Below are positions 10,705 to 23,370 of a stretch of 64,000 bases of DNA, in pieces (within the stretch, counting starts at the first letter, position 1; each line of letters opens with the position of its first letter). The DNA lies in assembly GCF_031143425.1 (NCBI RefSeq), contig NW_027150048.1:1-64000 (forward strand), written 5' to 3'. Origin of the DNA: Pleurodeles waltl. Lineage: Eukaryota; Chordata; Amphibia; Caudata; Salamandridae. The notes beneath the pieces are model-generated. The model saw only the letters and a list, made by a program, of their open reading frames with translations, had not been told where the DNA came from and ran no database searches. The position numbers and the translations under genes are program-made.

Positions 10705-11523
10705 ACAAAAGTTGAATATTTTTCTAAGTCCCTTCTCATAATGAGATGGGACTTAGAAAAAAATTCAACTTTTGTGAAAAGTCAAAAGAGCTTCCAAGTC
10801 CCTTGTCAGAATGGGAATTTGTTACTTCTTTGAAGAAGAAAATTAAATTTGGATGTTTTCACTTTTTGGACGATAAAGGTTGAAATTGTTTCCAAGTCCC
10901 ATTCAGAATGGGACGTTGTGACTTTTTTTGAAGAAATCTATTGAATTTGGATTTTTTCACTTTTTGGATGAAAAAAGTTGAAATTTTTTCCAAGTGCCTA
11001 CTCAGAATGGATTTTTTTTCACTTTTTTGAAGAAAAAAATTGAAATTGATTTTTTCACTTTTGGGACTAAAAAAGATGAAATTTGGATTTTTTCACTTTT
11101 TGGATGAAAAAAGTTGAAATTTTTTCCAAGTGCCCACTCAGAATGATTTTTTTTTCACTTTTTTGAAGAAAAAAAATTGAAATTAGTTTTTTTTACTTTT
11201 GGGTCTAAAAAAGATGAAAGTTGGATTTTTTTCACTTTTTGGGTGAAAAAAGTTGAAATTTTTTCCAAGTGCCCACTCAGAACCGACTTTGTCACTTTTT
11301 TGAAGAAAAAAATTGAAATTTGATTTTTTTCACTTTTGGGACTAAAAAAGATGAAATTTGGATTTTTTCACTTTTTGGATGAAAAAAGTTGAAATTTCTT
11401 TCAAGTGCCCACTCAGAATGGGACTTTGTCACTTTTTTGACAAAAACTATGAATTTGCACTTTTTCACTATTTGGATCAAAAAAGTTTATCTTTCCATCC
11501 AATAAGTCAAAATGTCCCCATTC
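10705..11523 (+). repeat. HOR unit 12, k=3, class C, ends at a deleted palindrome
   Basis: Palindrome centre 10740; the left arm reads cccttctcat, an unpaired change also in units 13, 20 and 21. The second anchor segment runs straight into a monomer without the usual gtagaa and ccggac junction. The unit ends at the truncated core and palindrome of unit 13; the centre-to-centre distance is 803 bp. Confidence 0.88.
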
Positions 11524-11578
11524 TTTCTAAGTCCCTTCTCATAATGAGATGGGACTTAGAAAAAAATTCAACTTTTGT
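11500..11578. repeat. Palindrome copy with deleted left arm and core
   Basis: The only one of 66 copies that has lost both unique-core hairpins and most of one palindrome arm. The break joins cccattct to ttctaag; the intact sequence has ttct-like bases at both ends, so a slip between short matches is plausible. The array continues in phase on both sides. Confidence 0.9.
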
Positions 11579-12638
11579 GAAAAGTCAAAAGAGCTTCCAA
11601 GTCCCTTGTCAGAATGGGAATTTGTTACTTCTTTGAAGAAGAAAATTAAATTTGGATGTTTTCACTTTTTGGACGATAAAGGTTGAAATTGTTTCCAAGT
11701 CCCCATTCAGAATGGGACGTTGTGACTTTTTTTGAAGAAATCTATTGAATTTGGATTTTTTTCACTTTTTGGATGAAAAAAGTAGAAATTTTTTCCAAGT
11801 GCCCACTCAGAACCGGACTTTGTCACTTTTTTGAAAAAAAAATTGAAATTTGATTTCTTTACTTTTGGGACTAAAAAAGATGACATTTGGATTTTTTCTC
11901 ACTTTTTGGATGAAAAAAGTTGAAATCTTTCCAAGAGCCTACTCAGAATGGATTTTTTTTCACGTTTTTGAAGAAAAAAATTGAAATTAGATTTTTTTCA
12001 CTTTTGGGACTAAAAAAGATGAAATTTGGATTTTTTCACTTTTTGGATGAAAAAAGTTGAAATTTTTTTCCAAGTGCCTACTCAGAATGGAATTTTTTTC
12101 ACTTTTTTGAAGAAAAAAATTGAAATTTTATTTTTTCACTTTTGGGACTAAAAAAGATGAAATTTGGACTTTTTCACTTTTTTGGTGAAAAAAGTTGAGA
12201 TTTTTTCCAAGTGCCTACTCAGAATGGAATTTTTTTCACTTTTTTGAAGAAAAAAATTAAAATTTGTTTTTTTCCACTTTTGGGACTAAAAAAGATGAAA
12301 GTTGGATTTTTTTCACTTTTTTGGTGAAAAAAGTTGAAATTCTTTCCAAGTGCCCCACTCAGAATTAATTTTTTTCACTTTTTTGAAGAAAAAAATTGAA
12401 ATTTGATTTTTTTTTACTTTTGGGACTAAAAAAGATGAAATTTGGATTTTTTCACTTTTTGGATGAAAAAAGTTGAAATTTCTTTCAAGTGCCCACTCAG
12501 AATGGGACTTTGTCACTTTTTTGACAAAAACTATGAATTTGCACTTTTTCACTATTTGGATCAAAAAAGTTTATCTTTCCATCCAATAAGTCAAAATGTC
12601 CCATTCTGACATGGGAAGCGGCACACATGTCAACTTAG
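11524..12638 (+). repeat. HOR unit 13, k=5, class C, palindrome left arm deleted
   Basis: Palindrome centre 11543. About 48 bases, from gacatggg of the unique core through gttgaatattt of the left arm, are missing, so atgtccccattct runs directly into ttctaag. About 19 bp of the left arm remain against a full right arm. Centre-to-centre distance to the next unit is 1131 bp. Confidence 0.9.
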
Positions 12639-13490
12639 ACAAAAGTTGAATATTTTTCTAAGTCCCATCTCATAATGAGATGGGACTTAGAAAAAAAATC
12701 AACTTTTGTGAAAAGTCAAAAGAGCTTCCAAGTCCCTTGTCAGAATGGGAATTTGTTACTTCTTTGAAGAAGAAAATTAAATTTTGATGTTTTCACTTTT
12801 TGGACGATAAAGGTTGAAATTTTTTCCAAGTCCCCATTCAGAATGGGACTTTGTGACTTTTTGGAAGAAATGGATTGAATTTGGATTTTTTCACTTTTTG
12901 GATGAAAAAAGTAGAATTTTTTTCCAAGTGCCCACTCAGAACCGGACTTTGTCACTTTTTTGAAGAAAAAAATTGAAATTTGATTTTTTCACTTTTGGGA
13001 CTAAAAAAGATGAAATTTTGATTTTTTCACTTTTTTGGTGAAAAAAGTTGAAATTTTTTCCCAGTGCCCACTCAGAATGGAATTTTTTTCACTTTTTTGA
13101 AGAAAAAAATTGAAATTTGATTTTTTCACTTTTGGGACTAAAAAAGATGAAATTTTGATTTTTTCACTTTTTTTGGTGAAAAAAAGTTGAAATTTTTTCC
13201 AATTGCCCACTCAGAATGGATTTTTTTTTCACTTTTTTGAAGAAAAAAATTGAAATTTGATTTTTTTCACTTTTGGGACTAAAAAAGATGAAATTTGGAT
13301 TTTTTCACTTTTTGGGTGAAAAAAGTTGAAATTTTTTTCAATTGCCCACTCATAATGGGACTTTGTCACTTTTTTGACAAAACTATGAATTTGCACTTTT
13401 TCACTATTTGGATCAAAAAAGTTTATCTTTCCATCCAATAAGTCAAAATGTCCCATTCTGACATGGGAAGCGGCACACATGTCAACTTAG
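12639..13490 (+). repeat. HOR unit 14, 852 bp, k=3, class At
   Basis: Palindrome centre 12674; right arm aaaaaaaatcaac. Ends in the cactcataatggg and gacaaaactatg form. Confidence 0.92.
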
Positions 13491-14344
13491 ACAAAAGTTG
13501 AATATTTTTCTAAGTCCCATCTCATAATGAGATGGGACTTAGAAAAAAATTCTACTTTTGTGAAAAGTCAAAAGAGCTTCCAAGTCCCTTGTCAGAATGG
13601 GAATTTGTTACTTCTTTGAAGAAGAAAATTAAATTTGGATGTTTTCAGTTTTTGGACGATAAAGGTTGAAATTTTTACCAAGTCCCCATTCAGAATGGGA
13701 CGTTGTGACTTTTTTTGAAAGAAATGTATTGAATTTGGATTTTTTCACTTTTTGGATGAAAAAAGTAGAAATGTTTTCCAAGTGCCCACTCAGAACCGGA
13801 CTTTGTCACTTTTTTGAAGAAAAAAATTGAAATTTGATTTTTTTTCAGTTTTGGGACTAAAAAAGATGAAATTTGGATTTTTTTCACTTTTTGGATGAAA
13901 AAAGTTGAAATTTTTTCCAAGTGCCTACTCAGAATGGAATTTTTTTTCACGTTTTTGAAGATTAAAAATTGAAATTTGATTTTTTCACTTTTGGGACAAA
14001 AAAAGATGAAATTTGGATTTTTTCACTTTTTTGGTGAAAAAAGTTGAATTTTTTTCCAAGTGCCCACTCAGAATGGAATTTTGTTCACTTTTTTGAAGAA
14101 AAAAAATTGGAATTTGATTTTTTTTACTTTTGGGACTAAAAAAGATGAAATTTTGATTTTTTTCACTTTTTGGATGAAAAAAATTGAAATTTTATTCAAG
14201 TGCCCACTCAGAATGGGACTTTGTCACTTTTTTGACAAAAACTATGAATTTGCACTTTTTCACTATGTGGATCCAAAAAGTTTATGTTTCCATAAGTCAA
14301 AATGTCCTATTCTGACATGGGAAGCAGCACACATGTCAACTTAG
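13491..14344 (+). repeat. HOR unit 15, 854 bp, k=3, class B
   Basis: Palindrome centre 13526, ttctacttttg arm. Has cagtttttggacg and gaaatttttaccaag in the anchor. The next core has GGATCC at 14269-14274, agcagcac and an 8-base loss (tttccataagtc). Confidence 0.9.
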
Positions 14345-15204
14345 ACAAAAGTTGAATATTTTTCTAAGTCCCATCTCATAATGAGATGGGACTTAGAAAA
14401 AAATTCAACTTTTGTGAAAAGTCAAAAGAGCTTCCAAGTCCCCTTGTCAGAATGGGAATTTGTTACTTCTTTGAAGAAGAAAATTACATTTGGATGTTTT
14501 TCACTTTTTGGACGATAAAGGTTGAAATTTTTTCCAAGTCCCCCATTCAGAATGGGACGTTGTGACTTTTTTTGAAGAAATGTATTGAATTTGGATTTTT
14601 TCACTTTTTGGATGAAAAAAGTAGAAATGTTTTCCAAGTGCCCACTCAGAACCGGACTTTGTCACTTTTTTGAAGAAAAAAATTGAAATTTGATTTTTTC
14701 AGTTTTGGGACTAAAAAAAGATGAAATTTGGATTTTTTTTCACTTTTTGGATGAAAAAAGTTGAAATTTTTTCCAAGTGCCTACTCAGAATGGAATTTTT
14801 TTCACGTTTTTGAAGATAAAAATTGAAATTTGATTTTTTCACTTTTGGGACAAAAAAAGATGAAATTTGGATTTTTTCACTTTTTTGGTGAAAAAAGTTG
14901 AATTTATTTCCAAGTGCCCACTCAGAATGGAATTTTGTTCACTTTTTTGAAGAAAAAAATTGGAATTTGATTTTTTTTACTTTTGGGACTAAAAAAGATG
15001 AAATTTTGATTTTTTTTCACTTTTTGGATGAAAAAAAATTGAAATTTTATTCAAGTGCCCACTCAGAATGGGACTTTGTCACTTTTTTGACAAAAACTAT
15101 GAATTTGCACTTTTTCACTATGTGGATCCAAAAAGTTTATGTTTCCATCCAATAAGTCAAAATGTCCTATTCTGACATGGGAAGCAGCACACATGTCAAC
15201 TTAG
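14345..15204 (+). repeat. HOR unit 16, 860 bp, k=3, class D/B chimera
   Basis: Palindrome centre 14380. The first anchor segment is D-like (ttacatttgg) but the second is B-like (gggacgttg, gaaatgtattg), so it looks recombinant. Many homopolymer runs are one base longer than in sister units. GGATCC at 15124-15129. Confidence 0.9.
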
Positions 15205-16057
15205 ACAAAAGTTGAATATTTTTCTAAGTCCCATCTCATAATGAGATGGGACTTAGAAAAAATTTCAACTTTTGTGAAAAGTCAAAAGAGCTTCCAAGTC
15301 CCTTGTCAGAATGGGAATTTGTTACTTCATTGAAGAAGAAAATTACATTTGGATGTTTTCACTTTTTGGACGATAAAGGTTGAAATTTTTTCGAAGTCCC
15401 ACATTCAGAATGGGACTTTGTGACTTTTTGGAAGAAATGGATTGAATTTGGATTTTTTTCACTTTTTGGATGAAAAAAGTAGAAATTTTTTCCAAGTGCC
15501 CACTCAGAACCGGACTTTGTCACTTTTTTGAAGAAAAAAATTGAAATTTGATTTTTTTCACTTTTGGGACTAAAAAAGATGAAATTTGGATGTTTTCACT
15601 TTTTGGATGAAAAAAGTTGAAATTTTTCCAAGTGCTTACTCAGAATGGAATTTTTTTCACGTTTTTGAAGATAAAAATTGAAATGTGATTTTTTCACTTT
15701 TGGGACAAAAAAAGATGAAATTTGGATTTTTCACTTTTTTGGTGAAAAAAGTTGAATTTTTTTCCAACTGCCCACTCAGAATGGAATTTTTGTTCACTTT
15801 TTTGAAGAAAAAAATTGGAATTTGATTTTTTTTACTTTTGGGACTAAAAAAGATGAAATTTTGATTTTTTCACTTTTTGGATGAAAAAAATTGAAATTTT
15901 ATTCAAGTGCCCACTCAGAATGGGACTTTGTCACTTTTTTTGACAAAAACTATGAATTTGCACTTTTTCACTATTTGGATCAAAAAAGTTTATGTTTCCA
16001 TCCAATAAGTCAAAATGTCCCATTCTGACATGGGAAGCGGCACACATGTCAACTTAG
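15205..16057 (+). repeat. HOR unit 17, 853 bp, k=3, class D
   Basis: Palindrome centre 15240 with a shorter A run (gaaaaaatttcaac). Anchor has cttcattgaag and tcgaagtcccacattc. The last core keeps tttatgtttcc but has actatttggatc, so it lacks GGATCC. Confidence 0.9.
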
Positions 16058-17046
16058 ACAAAAGTTGAATATTTTTCTAAGTCCCATCTCATAATGAGAT
16101 GGGACTTAGAAAAAAATTCAACTTTTGTGAAAAGTCAAAAGAGCTTCCAAGTCCCTTGTCAGAATGGGAATTTGTTACTTCTTTGAAGAAGAAAATTACA
16201 TTTGGATGTTTTCACTTTTTGGACGATAAAGGTTGAAATTTTTTCGAAGTCCACATTCAGAATGGGACTTTGTGACTTTTTGGAAGAATGGATTGAATTT
16301 GGATTTTTTCACTTTTTGGATGAAAAAAGTAGAAATTTTTTCCAAGTGCCCACTCAGAACCGGACTTTGTTACTTTTTTGAAGAAAAAATTGAAATTTGA
16401 TTTTTTTCACTTTTGGGACTAAAAAAAGATGAAATTTGGATGTTTTCACTTTTTGGATGAAAAAAGTTGAAATTTTTTCCAAGTGCCTACTCAGAATGGA
16501 ATTTTTTTCACGTTTTTGAAGATAAAAATTGAAATTTGATTTTTTCACTTTTGGGACAAAAAAAGATGAAATTTGGATTTTTTCACTTTTTTGGTGAAAA
16601 AAGTTGATTTTTTTTTCCAAGTGCCCACTCAGAATGGAATTTTGTTCACTTTTTTGAAGATAAAAATTGAAATTTGATTTTTTCACTTTTGGGACAAAAA
16701 AAGATGAAATTTGGATTTTTTCACTTTTTTGGTGAAAAAAGTTGATTTTTTTTCCAAGTGCCCACTCAGAATGGAATTTTGTTCACTTTTTTGAAGAAAA
16801 AAATTGGAATTTGATTTTTTTACTTTTGGGACCTAAAAAAGATGAAATTTTGATTTTTTCACTTTTTGGATGAAAAAAATTGAAATTTTATTCAAGTGCC
16901 CACTCAGAATGGGGACTTTGTCACTTTTTTGACAAAAACTATGAATTTGCACTTTTTCACTATGTGGATCCAAAAAGTTTATGTTTCCATCCAATAAGTC
17001 AAAATGTCCCATTCTGACATGGGAAGCAGCACACATGTCAACTTAG
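16058..17046 (+). repeat. HOR unit 18, 989 bp, k=4, class D
   Basis: Palindrome centre 16093. Contains two adjacent copies of a gaagataaaaattg plus gggacaaaaaaagatg monomer (from about 16510 and 16650), a recent single-monomer duplication. GGATCC at 16966-16971. Confidence 0.91.
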
Positions 17047-17624
17047 ACAAAAGTTGAATATTTTTCTAAGTCCCATCTCATAATGAGATGGGACTTAGAA
17101 AAAAATTCAACTTTTGTGAAAAGTCAAAAGAGCTTCCAAGTCCCTTGTCAGAATGGGAATTTGTTACTTCTTTGAAGAAGAAAATTACATTTGGATGTTT
17201 TCACTTTTTGGACGATAAAGGTTGAAATTTTTTCGAAGTCCACATTCAGAATGGGACTTTGTGACTTTTTGGAAGAAATGGATTGAATTTGGATTTTTTC
17301 ACTTTTTGGATGAAAAAAGTAGAAATTTTTTCCAAGTGCCCACTCAGAACCGGACTTTGTCACTTTTTTGAAGAAAAAAATTGAAATTTGATTTTTTTCA
17401 CTTTTGGGACTAAAAAAGATGAAATTTGGATTTTTTCACTTTTTGGATGAAAAAAGTTGAAATTTCTTTTCAAGTGCCCACTCAGAATGGGACTTTGTCA
17501 CTTTTTTGACAAAAACTATGAATTTGCACTTTTTCACTATTTGGATCAAAAAAGTTTATCTTTCCATCCAATAAGTCAAAATGTCCCATTCTGATATGGG
17601 AAGCGGCACACATGTCAACTTAGA
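17047..17624 (+). repeat. HOR unit 19, 578 bp, k=1, class D (minimal unit)
   Basis: Palindrome centre 17082. Only one monomer lies between this anchor and the next, which fixes the minimal HOR length near 575 bp. The next core has tctgatatggg. Confidence 0.92.
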
Positions 17625-18476
17625 CAAAAGTTGAATATTTTTTCTAAGTCCCTTCTCATAATGAGATGGGACTTAGAAAAAAATTCAACTTTTGTGAAAA
17701 GTCAAAAGAGCTTCCAAGTCCCTTGTCAGAATGGGAATTTGTTACTTCTTTGAAGAAGAAAATTAAATTTGGATGTTTTCACTTTTTGGACGATAAAGGT
17801 TGAAAATTGTTTCCAAGTCCCCATTCAGAATGGGACGTTGTGACTTTTTTTGAAGAAATCTATTGAATTTGGATTTTTTCACTTTTTGGATGAAAAAAGT
17901 TGAAATTTTTTCCAAGTGCCTACTCAGAATGGATTTTTTTTCACTTTTTTGAAGAAAAAAATTGAAATTGATTTTTTCACTTTTGGGACTAAAAAAGATG
18001 AAATTTGGATTTTTTTCACTTTTTGGATGAAAAAAGTTGAAATTTTTCCAAGTGCCCACTCAGAATGATTTTTTTTTCACTTTTTTGAAGAAAAAAATTG
18101 AAATTAGTTTTTTTTACTTTTGGGTCTAAAAAAGATGAAAGTTGGATTTTTTCACTTTTTGGGTGAAAAAAGTTGAAATTTTTTCCAAGTGCCCACTCAG
18201 AACCGGACTTTGTCACTTTTTTGAAGAAAAAAATTGAAATTTGATTTTTTTCACTTTTGGGACTAAAAAAGATGAAATTTGGAATTTTTTCACTTTTTGG
18301 ATGAAAAAAGTTGAAATTTCTTTCAAGTGCCCACTCAGAATGGGACTTTGTCACTTTTTTGACAAAAACTATGAATTTGCACTTTTTCACTATTTGGATC
18401 AAAAAAGTTTATCTTTCCATCCAATAAGTCAAAATGTCCCATTCTGATATGGGAAGCGGCACACATGTCAACTTAG
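17625..18476 (+). repeat. HOR unit 20, 852 bp, k=3, class C
   Basis: Palindrome centre 17660, cccttctcat left arm. Like unit 12 it lacks the gtagaa and ccggac junction, so units 12 and 20 appear to be copies. Confidence 0.91.
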
Positions 18477-19598
18477 ACAAAAGTTGAATATTTTTCTAAG
18501 TCCCTTCTCATAATGAGATGGGACTTAGAAAAAAATTCAACTTTTGTGAAAAGTCAAAGAGCTTCCAAGTCCCTTGTCAGAATGGGAATTTGTTACTTCT
18601 TTGAAGAAGAAATTAAATTTGGATGTTTTCACTTTTTGGACGATAAAGGTTGAAATTGTTTCCAAGTCCCCATTCAGAATGGGACGTTGTGACTTTTTTT
18701 GAAGAAATCTATTGAATTTGGATTTTTTCACTTTTTGGATGAAAAAAGTAGACATTTTTTCCAAGTGCCCACTCAGAACCGGACTTTGTCACTTTTTTGA
18801 AAAAAAAATTGAAATTTGATTTCTTTAACTTTTGGGACTAAAAAAGATGACATTTGATTTTTTCACTTTTTGGATGAAAAAAGTTGAAATCTTTTCCAAG
18901 AGCCTACTCAGAATGGATTTTTTTTTCACGTTTTTGAAGAAAAAATTGAAATTAGATTTTTTTCACTTTTGGGACTAAAAAGATGAAATTTGGATTTTTT
19001 CACTTTTTGGATGAAAAAAGTTGAAATTTTTTCCAAGTGCCTACTCAGAATGGAATTTTTTTCACTTTTTTGAAGAAAAAAATTGAAATTTTATTTTTTC
19101 ACTTTTGGGACTAAAAAAGATGAAATTTGGACTTTTTTCACTTTTTTGGTGAAAAAAGTTGAGATTTTTTCCAAGTGCCTACTCAGAATGGAATTTTTTT
19201 CACTTTTTTGAAGAAAAAAATTAAAATTTGTTTTTTTCACTTTTGGGACTAAAAAAGATGAAAGTTGGATTTTTCACTTTTTTGGTGAAAAAAGTTGAAA
19301 TTCTTTCCAAGTGCCCACTCAGAATTAATTTTTTTCACTTTTTTGAAGAAAAAAATTGAAATTTGATTTTTTTTACTTTTGGGGACTAAAAAAGATGAAA
19401 TTTGGATTTTTTCACTTTTTGGATGAAAAAAGTTGAAATTTCTTTCAAGTGCCCACTCAGAATGGGACTTTGTCACTTTTTGACAAAAAACTATGAATTT
19501 GCACTTTTTCACTATTTGGATCAAAAAAGTTTATCTTTCCATCCAATAAGTCAAAATGTCCCATTCTGACATGGGAAGCGGCACACATGTCAACTTAG
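18477..19598 (+). repeat. HOR unit 21, 1122 bp, k=5, class C
   Basis: Palindrome centre 18512, cccttctcat left arm. Same monomer order as unit 13 (gatttcttta, aatcttttccaagagcc, cacgtttttgaag, aattttattttttcac, gttgagatttt), so the pair 12-13 and the pair 20-21 are related blocks. Confidence 0.91.
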
Positions 19599-20664
19599 AC
19601 AAAAGTTGAATATTTTTCTAAGTCCCATCTCATAATGAGATGGGACTTAGAAAAAAAATCAACTTTTGTGAAAAGTCAAAAGAGCTTCCAAGTCCCCTTG
19701 TCAGAATGGGAATTTGTTACTTCTTTGAAGAAGAAAATTAAATTTTGATGTTTTCACTTTTTGGACGATAAAGGTTGAAATTTTTTCCAAGTCCCCATTC
19801 AGAATGGGACTTTGTGACTTTTTGGAAGAAAATGGATTGAATTTGGATTTTTTTCACTTTTTGGATGAAAAAAGTAGAATTTTTTTCCAAGTGCCCACTC
19901 AGAACCGGACTTTGTCACTTTTTTGAAGAAAAAATTGAAATTTGATTTTTTCACTTTTGGGACTAAAAAAGATGAAATTTTGATTTTTTCACTTTTTTGG
20001 TGAAAAAAGTTGAAATTTTTTCCAGTGCCCACTCAGAATGGAATTTTTTTCACTTTTTTGAAGAAAAAATTGAAATTTGATTTTTTTCACTTTTGGGACT
20101 AAAAAAGATGAAATTTTGATTTTTTTCACTTTTTTGAAGAAAAAATTGAAATTTGATTTTTGCACTTTTGGGACTAAAAAAGATGAAATTTTGATTTTTT
20201 TTTCACTTTTTTGGTGAAAAAAGTTGAAATTTTTTCCAATTGCCCACTCAGAATGGATTTTTTTTCACTTTTTTGAAGAAAAAAATTGAAATTTGATTTT
20301 TTCACTTTTGGGACTAAAAAAGATGAAATTTGGATTTTTTCACTTTTTTGTTTCAAAAAAAGTTGAAATTCTTTCCTAGTGCCCACTCAGAATTAATTTT
20401 TTTCACTTTTTTGAAGAAAAAAATTGAAATTTGTTTTTTTTACTTTTGGGTCTAAAAAAGATGAAATTTGGATTTTTTCACTTTTTGGGTGAAAAAAGTT
20501 GAAATTTTTTTCAATTTCCCACTCATAATGGGACTTTGTCACTTTTTTGACAAAACTTATGAATTTGCACTTTTTCACTATTTGGATCAAAAAAGTTTAT
20601 CTTTCCATCCAATAAGTCAAAATGTCCCATTCTGACATGGGAAGCGGCACACATGTCAACTTAG
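19599..20664 (+). repeat. HOR unit 22, 1066 bp, k=4 plus 75-bp insertion, class At
   Basis: Palindrome centre 19634. Third copy of the two-subrepeat insertion (about 20117-20192, again marked by atttttgcac), matching units 2 and 4. Ends in the tttcccactcataatggg form. Confidence 0.91.
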
Positions 20665-21519
20665 ACAAAAGTTGAATATTTTTCTAAGTCCCATCTCATA
20701 ATGAGATGGGACTTAGAAAAAAATTCTACTTTTGTGAAAAGTCAAAAGAGCTTCCAAGTCCCTTGTCAGAATGGGAATTTGTTTACTTCTTTGAAGAAGA
20801 AAATTAAATTTGGATGTTTTCACTTTTTTGGACGATAAAGGTTGAAATTTTTTCCAAGTCCCCATTCAGAATGGGACGTTGTGACTTTTTTTGAAGAAAT
20901 CTATTGAATTTGGATTTTTTCACTTTTTGGATGAAAAAAGTAGAAATTTTTTCCAAGTGCCCACCTCAGAACCGGACTTTGTCACTTTTTTGAAAAAAAA
21001 AATTGAAATTTGATTTCTTTACTTTTGGGACTAAAAAAGATGAAATTTGGATTTTGTCACTTTTTGGATGAAAAAAGTTGAAATTTTTTCCAAGTGCCTA
21101 CTCAGAATGGAATTTTTTTCACTTTTTTGAAGAAAAAAATTAAAATTTGTTTTTTTCACTTTTGGGACTAAAAAAGATGAAAGTTGGATTTTTTTCACTT
21201 TTTTGGTGAAAAAAGTTGAAATTCTTTCCAAGTGCCCACTCAGAATGAATTTTTTTTCACTTTTTTGAAGAAAAAAAATTGAAATTTGATTTTTTTACTT
21301 TTGGGAGTAAAAAAGATGAAATTTGGATTTTTTCACTTTTTGGATGAAAAAAGTTGAAATTTCTTTCAAGTGCCCACTCAGAATGGGACTTTGTCACTTT
21401 TTTGACAAAAACTATGAATTTGCACTTTTTCACTATTTGGATCAAAAAAGTTTATCTTTCCATCCAATAAGTCAAAATGTCCCATTCTGACCATGGGAAG
21501 CGGCACACATGTCAACTTA
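20665..21519 (+). repeat. HOR unit 23, 855 bp, k=3, class C
   Basis: Palindrome centre 20700 with the ttctacttttg arm. Otherwise like units 6 and 43. The end of the unit has ctgaccatggg, a one-base insertion in the hairpin core. Confidence 0.9.
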
Positions 21520-22511
21520 GACAAAGTTGAATATTTTTCTAAGTCCCATCTCATAATGAGATGGGACTTAGAAAAAAATTCAACTTTTGTGAAAAGTCAA
21601 AAGAGCTTTCAAGTCCCTTGTCAGAATGGGAATTTGTTACTTCTTTGAAGAAGAAAATTAAATTTGGATGTTTTCACTTTTTGGACGATAAAGGTTGAAA
21701 TTTTTTCTAAGTCCCCATTCAGAATGGGACTTTGTGACTTTTTGGAAGAAATGGATTGAATTTGGATTTTTTCACTTTTTGGATGAAAAAAGTAGACATT
21801 TTTTCCAAGTACCCACTCAGAACCGGACGTTGTCACTTTTTTGAAGAAAAAAATTGAAATTTGATTTTTTCACTTTTGGAACTAAAAAAAGATGAAATTT
21901 GGATTTTTTCACTTTTTGGATGAAAAAAGTTGAAATTTTTTCCAAGTGCCTACTCAGAATGGAATTTTTTTCACTTTTTTGAAGAAAAAAATTGAAATTG
22001 ATTTTTTTCACTTTTGGGACTAAAAAAGATGAAATTTGGATTTTTTCACTTTTTTTGGGTGAAAAAAGTTGAGATTTTTTCCAAGTGCCTACTCAGATTG
22101 GAATTTTTTTCACTTTTTTGAAGAAAAAAAATAAAATTTGTTTTTTTTCACTTTTGGGACTAAAAAAGATGAAAGTTGGATTTTTTCACTTTTTTGGTGA
22201 AAAAAGTTGAAATTCTTTCCAAGTGCCCACTCAGAATTAATTTTTTTCACTTTTTTGAAGAAAAAAATTGAAATTTGATTTTTTTTACTTTTGGGACTAA
22301 AAAAAGATGAAATTTGGATTTTTTTCACTTTTTGGATGAAAAAAGTTGAAATTTCTTTCAAGTGCCCACTCAGAATGGGACTTTGTCACTTTTTTGACAA
22401 AAACTATGAATTTGCACTTTTTCACTATTTGGATCAAAAAAGTTTATCTTTCCATCCAATAAGTCAAAATGTCCCATTCTGACATGGGAAGCGGCACACA
22501 TGTCAACTTAG
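21520..22511 (+). repeat. HOR unit 24, 992 bp, k=4, class A
   Basis: Palindrome centre 21555; the left arm is one A short (gacaaagttg). gtagacattttttcc and aagtaccc as in units 7 and 44. First half of a 1.85-kb superunit repeated in units 26-27. Confidence 0.91.
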
Positions 22512-23370
22512 ACAAAAGTTGAATATTTTTCTAAGTCCCATCTCATAATGAGATGGGACTTAGAAAAAAAATCAACTTTTGTGAAAAGTCAAAAGAGCTT
22601 CCAAGTCCCTTGTCAGAATGGGAATTTGTTACTTCTTTGAAGAAGAAAATTAAATTTTGATGTTTTCACTTTTTTGGACGATAAAGGTTGAAATTTTTTC
22701 CAAGTCCCCATTCAGAATGGGACTTTGGTGACTTTTTTGGAAGAAATGGATTGAATTTGGATTTTTTTCACTTTTTGGATGAAAAAAGTAGAATTTTTTT
22801 CCAAGTGCCCACTCAGAACCGGACTTTGTCACTTTTTTGAAGAAAAAAATTGAAATTTGATTTTTTTCACTTTTGGGACTAAAAAAAGATGAAATTTGGA
22901 TTTTTTCACTTTTTGGATGAAAAAAGTTTGAAATTTTTTCCAAGTGCCTACTCAGAATGGAATTTTTTCACGTTTTGAGATAAAAATTGAAATTTGATTT
23001 TTTTCACTTTTGGGACAAAAAAAGGTGAAATTTGGATTTTTTCACTTTTTTTGGTGAAAAAAGTTGAATTATTTTTCCAAGTGCCCACTCAGAATGGAAT
23101 TTTGTTCACTTTTTTGAAGAAAAAAATTGGAATTTGATTTTTTTACTTTTGGGACTAAAAAAGATGACATTTTGATTTTTTCACTTTTTGGATGAAAAAA
23201 ATTGAAATTTTATTCAAGTGCCCACTCAGAATGGGACTTTGTCACTTTTTTGACAAAAAACTATGAATTTGCACTTTTTCACTATTTGGATCAAAAAAGT
23301 TTATCTTTCCATCCAATAAGTCAAAATGTCCCATTCTGACATGGGAAGCGGCACACACATGTCAACTTAG
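22512..23370 (+). repeat. HOR unit 25, 859 bp, k=3, class At
   Basis: Palindrome centre 22547. Marked by gggacaaaaaaaggtg and gatgacattttg, also in units 27 and 41. The next core has gcacacacatg (two extra bases) and ttagataaaag. Confidence 0.91.
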
